Shown one piece after another: positions 6,095-7,114 of a DNA stretch of 7,114 bases. Positions within the stretch are counted from its first letter, which is position 1. Every line of letters starts with the position of its first letter. The DNA comes from JBFMFE01 sp040752295. Its GTDB lineage: Bacteria > UBP15 > UBA6099 > JBFMBQ01. The notes beneath the pieces are model-generated. The model was not told where the DNA came from. It saw only the letters and a list, made by a program, of their open reading frames with translations, and did not search any database. The DNA lies in the NCBI GenBank assembly GCA_040752295.1, contig JBFMFE010000049.1, positions 1 through 7,114 on the forward strand. The letters are read 5' to 3'. The translations under genes and the position numbers were made by a program.

Positions 6095-6406
6095 TCAATC
6101 CCCTCGCTTTCTTTTCGAATCGTTCCCCCGGGCGAACGTACCGGATTCTTTTGTACGACCGGGAATGAACGTTAGAAAGACAACGAGAAGCAGCGCGACC
6201 GGCGCCGTCATGATGAACACTTCTGCTGCGCCCGCCGCGGGAAGAGCAGCCGCAAGTTCACCCGGGGCATTGACGTCGAACGGGACGGCGTTCGCGCTCA
6301 CGAGACCGGCCGCGCACAGGACCAGTGCGATTAAAAGGAAAATCATCGCGGACAGGAGATCAACTCGGCGTTTTCCGCCCGTGCCTCTATATCTCATATC
6401 CCTCAA
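6095..6406 (-). CDS. Small two-span membrane protein, unknown function
   Basis: A 103-residue product, not recognised. The TTG at 6406-6404 is preferred because GGAG (6417-6414) lies 7 nt upstream. The in-frame ATG at 6397 has only a GAGGG placed too close. After a basic N-terminus (RYRGTGGKRR) come a first span at about residues 18-40 (LLSAMIFLLIALVLCAAGLV), an Ala/Pro-rich loop (~41-62), a second span at ~63-82 (VFIMTAPVALLLVVFLTFIP), and a basic tail (RTKESG...RKRGD). Positive charges at both ends predict N-in/C-in topology with an external loop. It precedes the exported GspB/PilP-like gene by 22 nt, suggesting the two form one unit at the inner membrane and periplasm. Confidence 0.62.
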   Translation of the reverse strand: MRDMRYRGTGGKRRVDLLSAMIFLLIALVLCAAGLVSANAVPFDVNAPGELAAALPAAGAAEVFIMTAPVALLLVVFLTFIPGRTKESGTFARGNDSKRKRGD

Positions 6407-6716
6407 TTTTTTTCTCCGGCTACGACTCGTTTCCGATGCGCTTCGCCCGCCTCCTCTTCCGTTTCTGCGAACGCTAATGACAAGAACCGTGCCGGCACGC
6501 GCTCACGGAACCCAGGAAAAATGAAAAGCCCGGAAACAATTCCTGGATTTGTTCTCGTCAGAATCGAAGCCGCAGTCCCGGCGCCGTGGGAGATATAAAG
6601 AGGATGATACGCAGTAACGGTTTTGATACACCTGCGGCGTGATTTCGCGGCGCGGTTGAAGAGAAGGTGCCAAACGGAAACCAGCTGCGGCGGAAAAGAT
6701 ACCAAATGACAACAAT

Positions 6717-6729
6717 ATTCCGCGGGAAT
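6717..6729. promoter_or_regulatory. Palindrome ATTCC-GCG-GGAAT, operator candidate
   Basis: A perfect 5-bp inverted repeat around a 3-bp centre, ending two bases before the TTGACA -35 element. This is a typical place for an activator or repressor site. No specific regulator is recognised. Confidence 0.35.
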
Positions 6730-6731
6730 TA

Positions 6732-6759
6732 TTGACATTTGGATATAAACATAAATAAT
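6732..6759 (+). promoter_or_regulatory. Strong sigma-70-like promoter for the sensor-kinase-like gene
   Basis: An exact TTGACA (6732-6737) is followed after 16 nt by AATAAT (6754-6759), five of six matches to the -10 consensus. The leader to the ATG at 6803 would be about 37 nt. Surrounding DNA is markedly AT-rich for this window. Confidence 0.6.
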
Positions 6760-6802
6760 GATACGCGCATAAACAAGATCAACGCGGAACGGACCCGGAC
6801 AG

Positions 6803-7114
6803 ATGAAAGTCGCGGTCATACTGGGCGCCTCGATCGGGTTGCAGTTCGCCGCTTCGGCATTGGCGCTGCGGCTGATACGCGTTTCGGGAGTCTGGCGCGC
6901 GTGGACGTTCATTTCCGCCGCCTTTCTGCTCATGGCGCTGAGCCGCTGCGTAACGTTTTACCGCCTGATTTCCGGGGACCTGCCGCGACCGCCCGACCTG
7001 CACGCCGAACTGACGGCTCTCGCGGTATCCGCGCTGATGGCAATCGGGATTTCGCAGGTCGCGCCGGTTTTCATCGAACGCAGGCGGGCGGAAGAACGGA
7101 CGGCTCACCTCAAC
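6803..7114 (+). CDS. Membrane N-terminus of a probable sensor histidine kinase (3' end outside window)
   Basis: The frame is open from ATG 6803 to the window edge (104 codons). No in-frame start exists between it and the upstream stop at 6770-6772. The ribosome-binding site is weak. Three membrane spans are visible: residues ~4-22 (AVILGASIGLQFAASALAL), ~33-53 (RAWTFISAAFLLMALSRCVT) and ~69-92 (ELTALAVSALMAIGISQVAP). After the last span comes a charged helix FIERRRAEERTAHLN, which looks like the start of the cytoplasmic signalling helix before a PAS or HisKA domain. From memory, the pattern 'LQF.AA.LALRLIRV.G...AW.fI..A..LMA..R...lYRL' followed by '..PPDL.AEL.AL..SALM' occurs at the N-terminus of PAS-containing histidine kinases from environmental proteobacteria-like genomes. 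The catalytic part is not in view, so a diguanylate cyclase or other output is possible. Confidence 0.72.
   Translation, partial: MKVAVILGASIGLQFAASALALRLIRVSGVWRAWTFISAAFLLMALSRCVTFYRLISGDLPRPPDLHAELTALAVSALMAIGISQVAPVFIERRRAEERTAHLN

Larger units (their letters stand above)
6407..6802. other. Divergent intergenic region with regulatory candidates, no convincing gene
   Basis: This 396-nt stretch lies between the minus-strand small-membrane-protein pair and the plus-strand sensor-kinase-like gene. It contains a 12-bp palindrome CGTGCCGGCACG (6488-6499), an inverted repeat CCAGGAA/TTCCTGG (6512-6518 and 6540-6546), two copies of ATGATACGC (6604-6612 and 6758-6766), and the kinase promoter with its palindrome. 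Minus-strand frames through it lack ribosome-binding sites and protein-like composition. I found no clear promoter for the minus-strand pair. Confidence 0.6.

Noticed and set aside
6403..6933. 176-residue minus-strand ORF opposite the kinase start and the intergenic region
   Set aside because: It overlaps the well-supported kinase N-terminus, has mixed composition without domain pattern, and no ribosome-binding site.

Overview
The window reads as chromosomal DNA of a GC-rich diderm (Gram-negative-type) bacterium with a respiratory, probably anaerobic or metal-cycling, lifestyle. The grounds are a multiheme c-type cytochrome, an outer-membrane beta-barrel and a lipoprotein encoded back to back, plus a sensor-kinase-like gene. 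Deltaproteobacteria-like, Nitrospirota-like or Acidobacteriota-like lineages would all fit; the sequence alone does not settle the taxon. TTG or GTG starts with good Shine-Dalgarno sites are common here.

Left block (minus strand, 2639 down to 1): a tight three-gene operon runs from a periplasmic decaheme cytochrome of the MtrA/DmsE type, through an MtrB/PioB-type outer-membrane porin, to a lipoprotein cut by the window edge. Gaps are 12 and 15 nt. This is the architecture of a porin-cytochrome conduit that carries electrons across the outer membrane. The truncated lipoprotein is in the place of the cell-surface partner. The cytochrome has nine ordinary CXXCH sites and a last site spelled C-X5-CH.

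Middle (2640 to 3183): a non-coding, divergently transcribed interval with an AT-rich part, a candidate promoter for the cytochrome operon, three imperfect direct repeats of about 31-40 nt, and a candidate promoter facing right.

Right of it (plus strand, 3184 to 5360): a 481-residue YeiH-type (putative sulfate exporter family) membrane protein, then a regulatory interval with an exact DnaA-box match and a promoter-like site, then two very small single-span membrane proteins (82 and 46 residues). Neither small protein is recognised.

Far right: a convergent, hairpin-rich junction (5361-5427) separates these from a minus-strand pair: a 103-residue two-span membrane protein and a 214-residue exported acidic protein. 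The latter's last ~55 residues resemble the periplasmic domains of secretion/pilus proteins such as GspB, GspC and PilP. A 396-nt divergent intergenic region follows, with a strong promoter-like site and a palindrome. The window ends in the membrane-embedded N-terminus of a probable sensor histidine kinase.

The best leads are the compact electron conduit with its atypical tenth heme site and unseen third partner, the direct-repeat array, and the orphan GspB/PilP-like pair.
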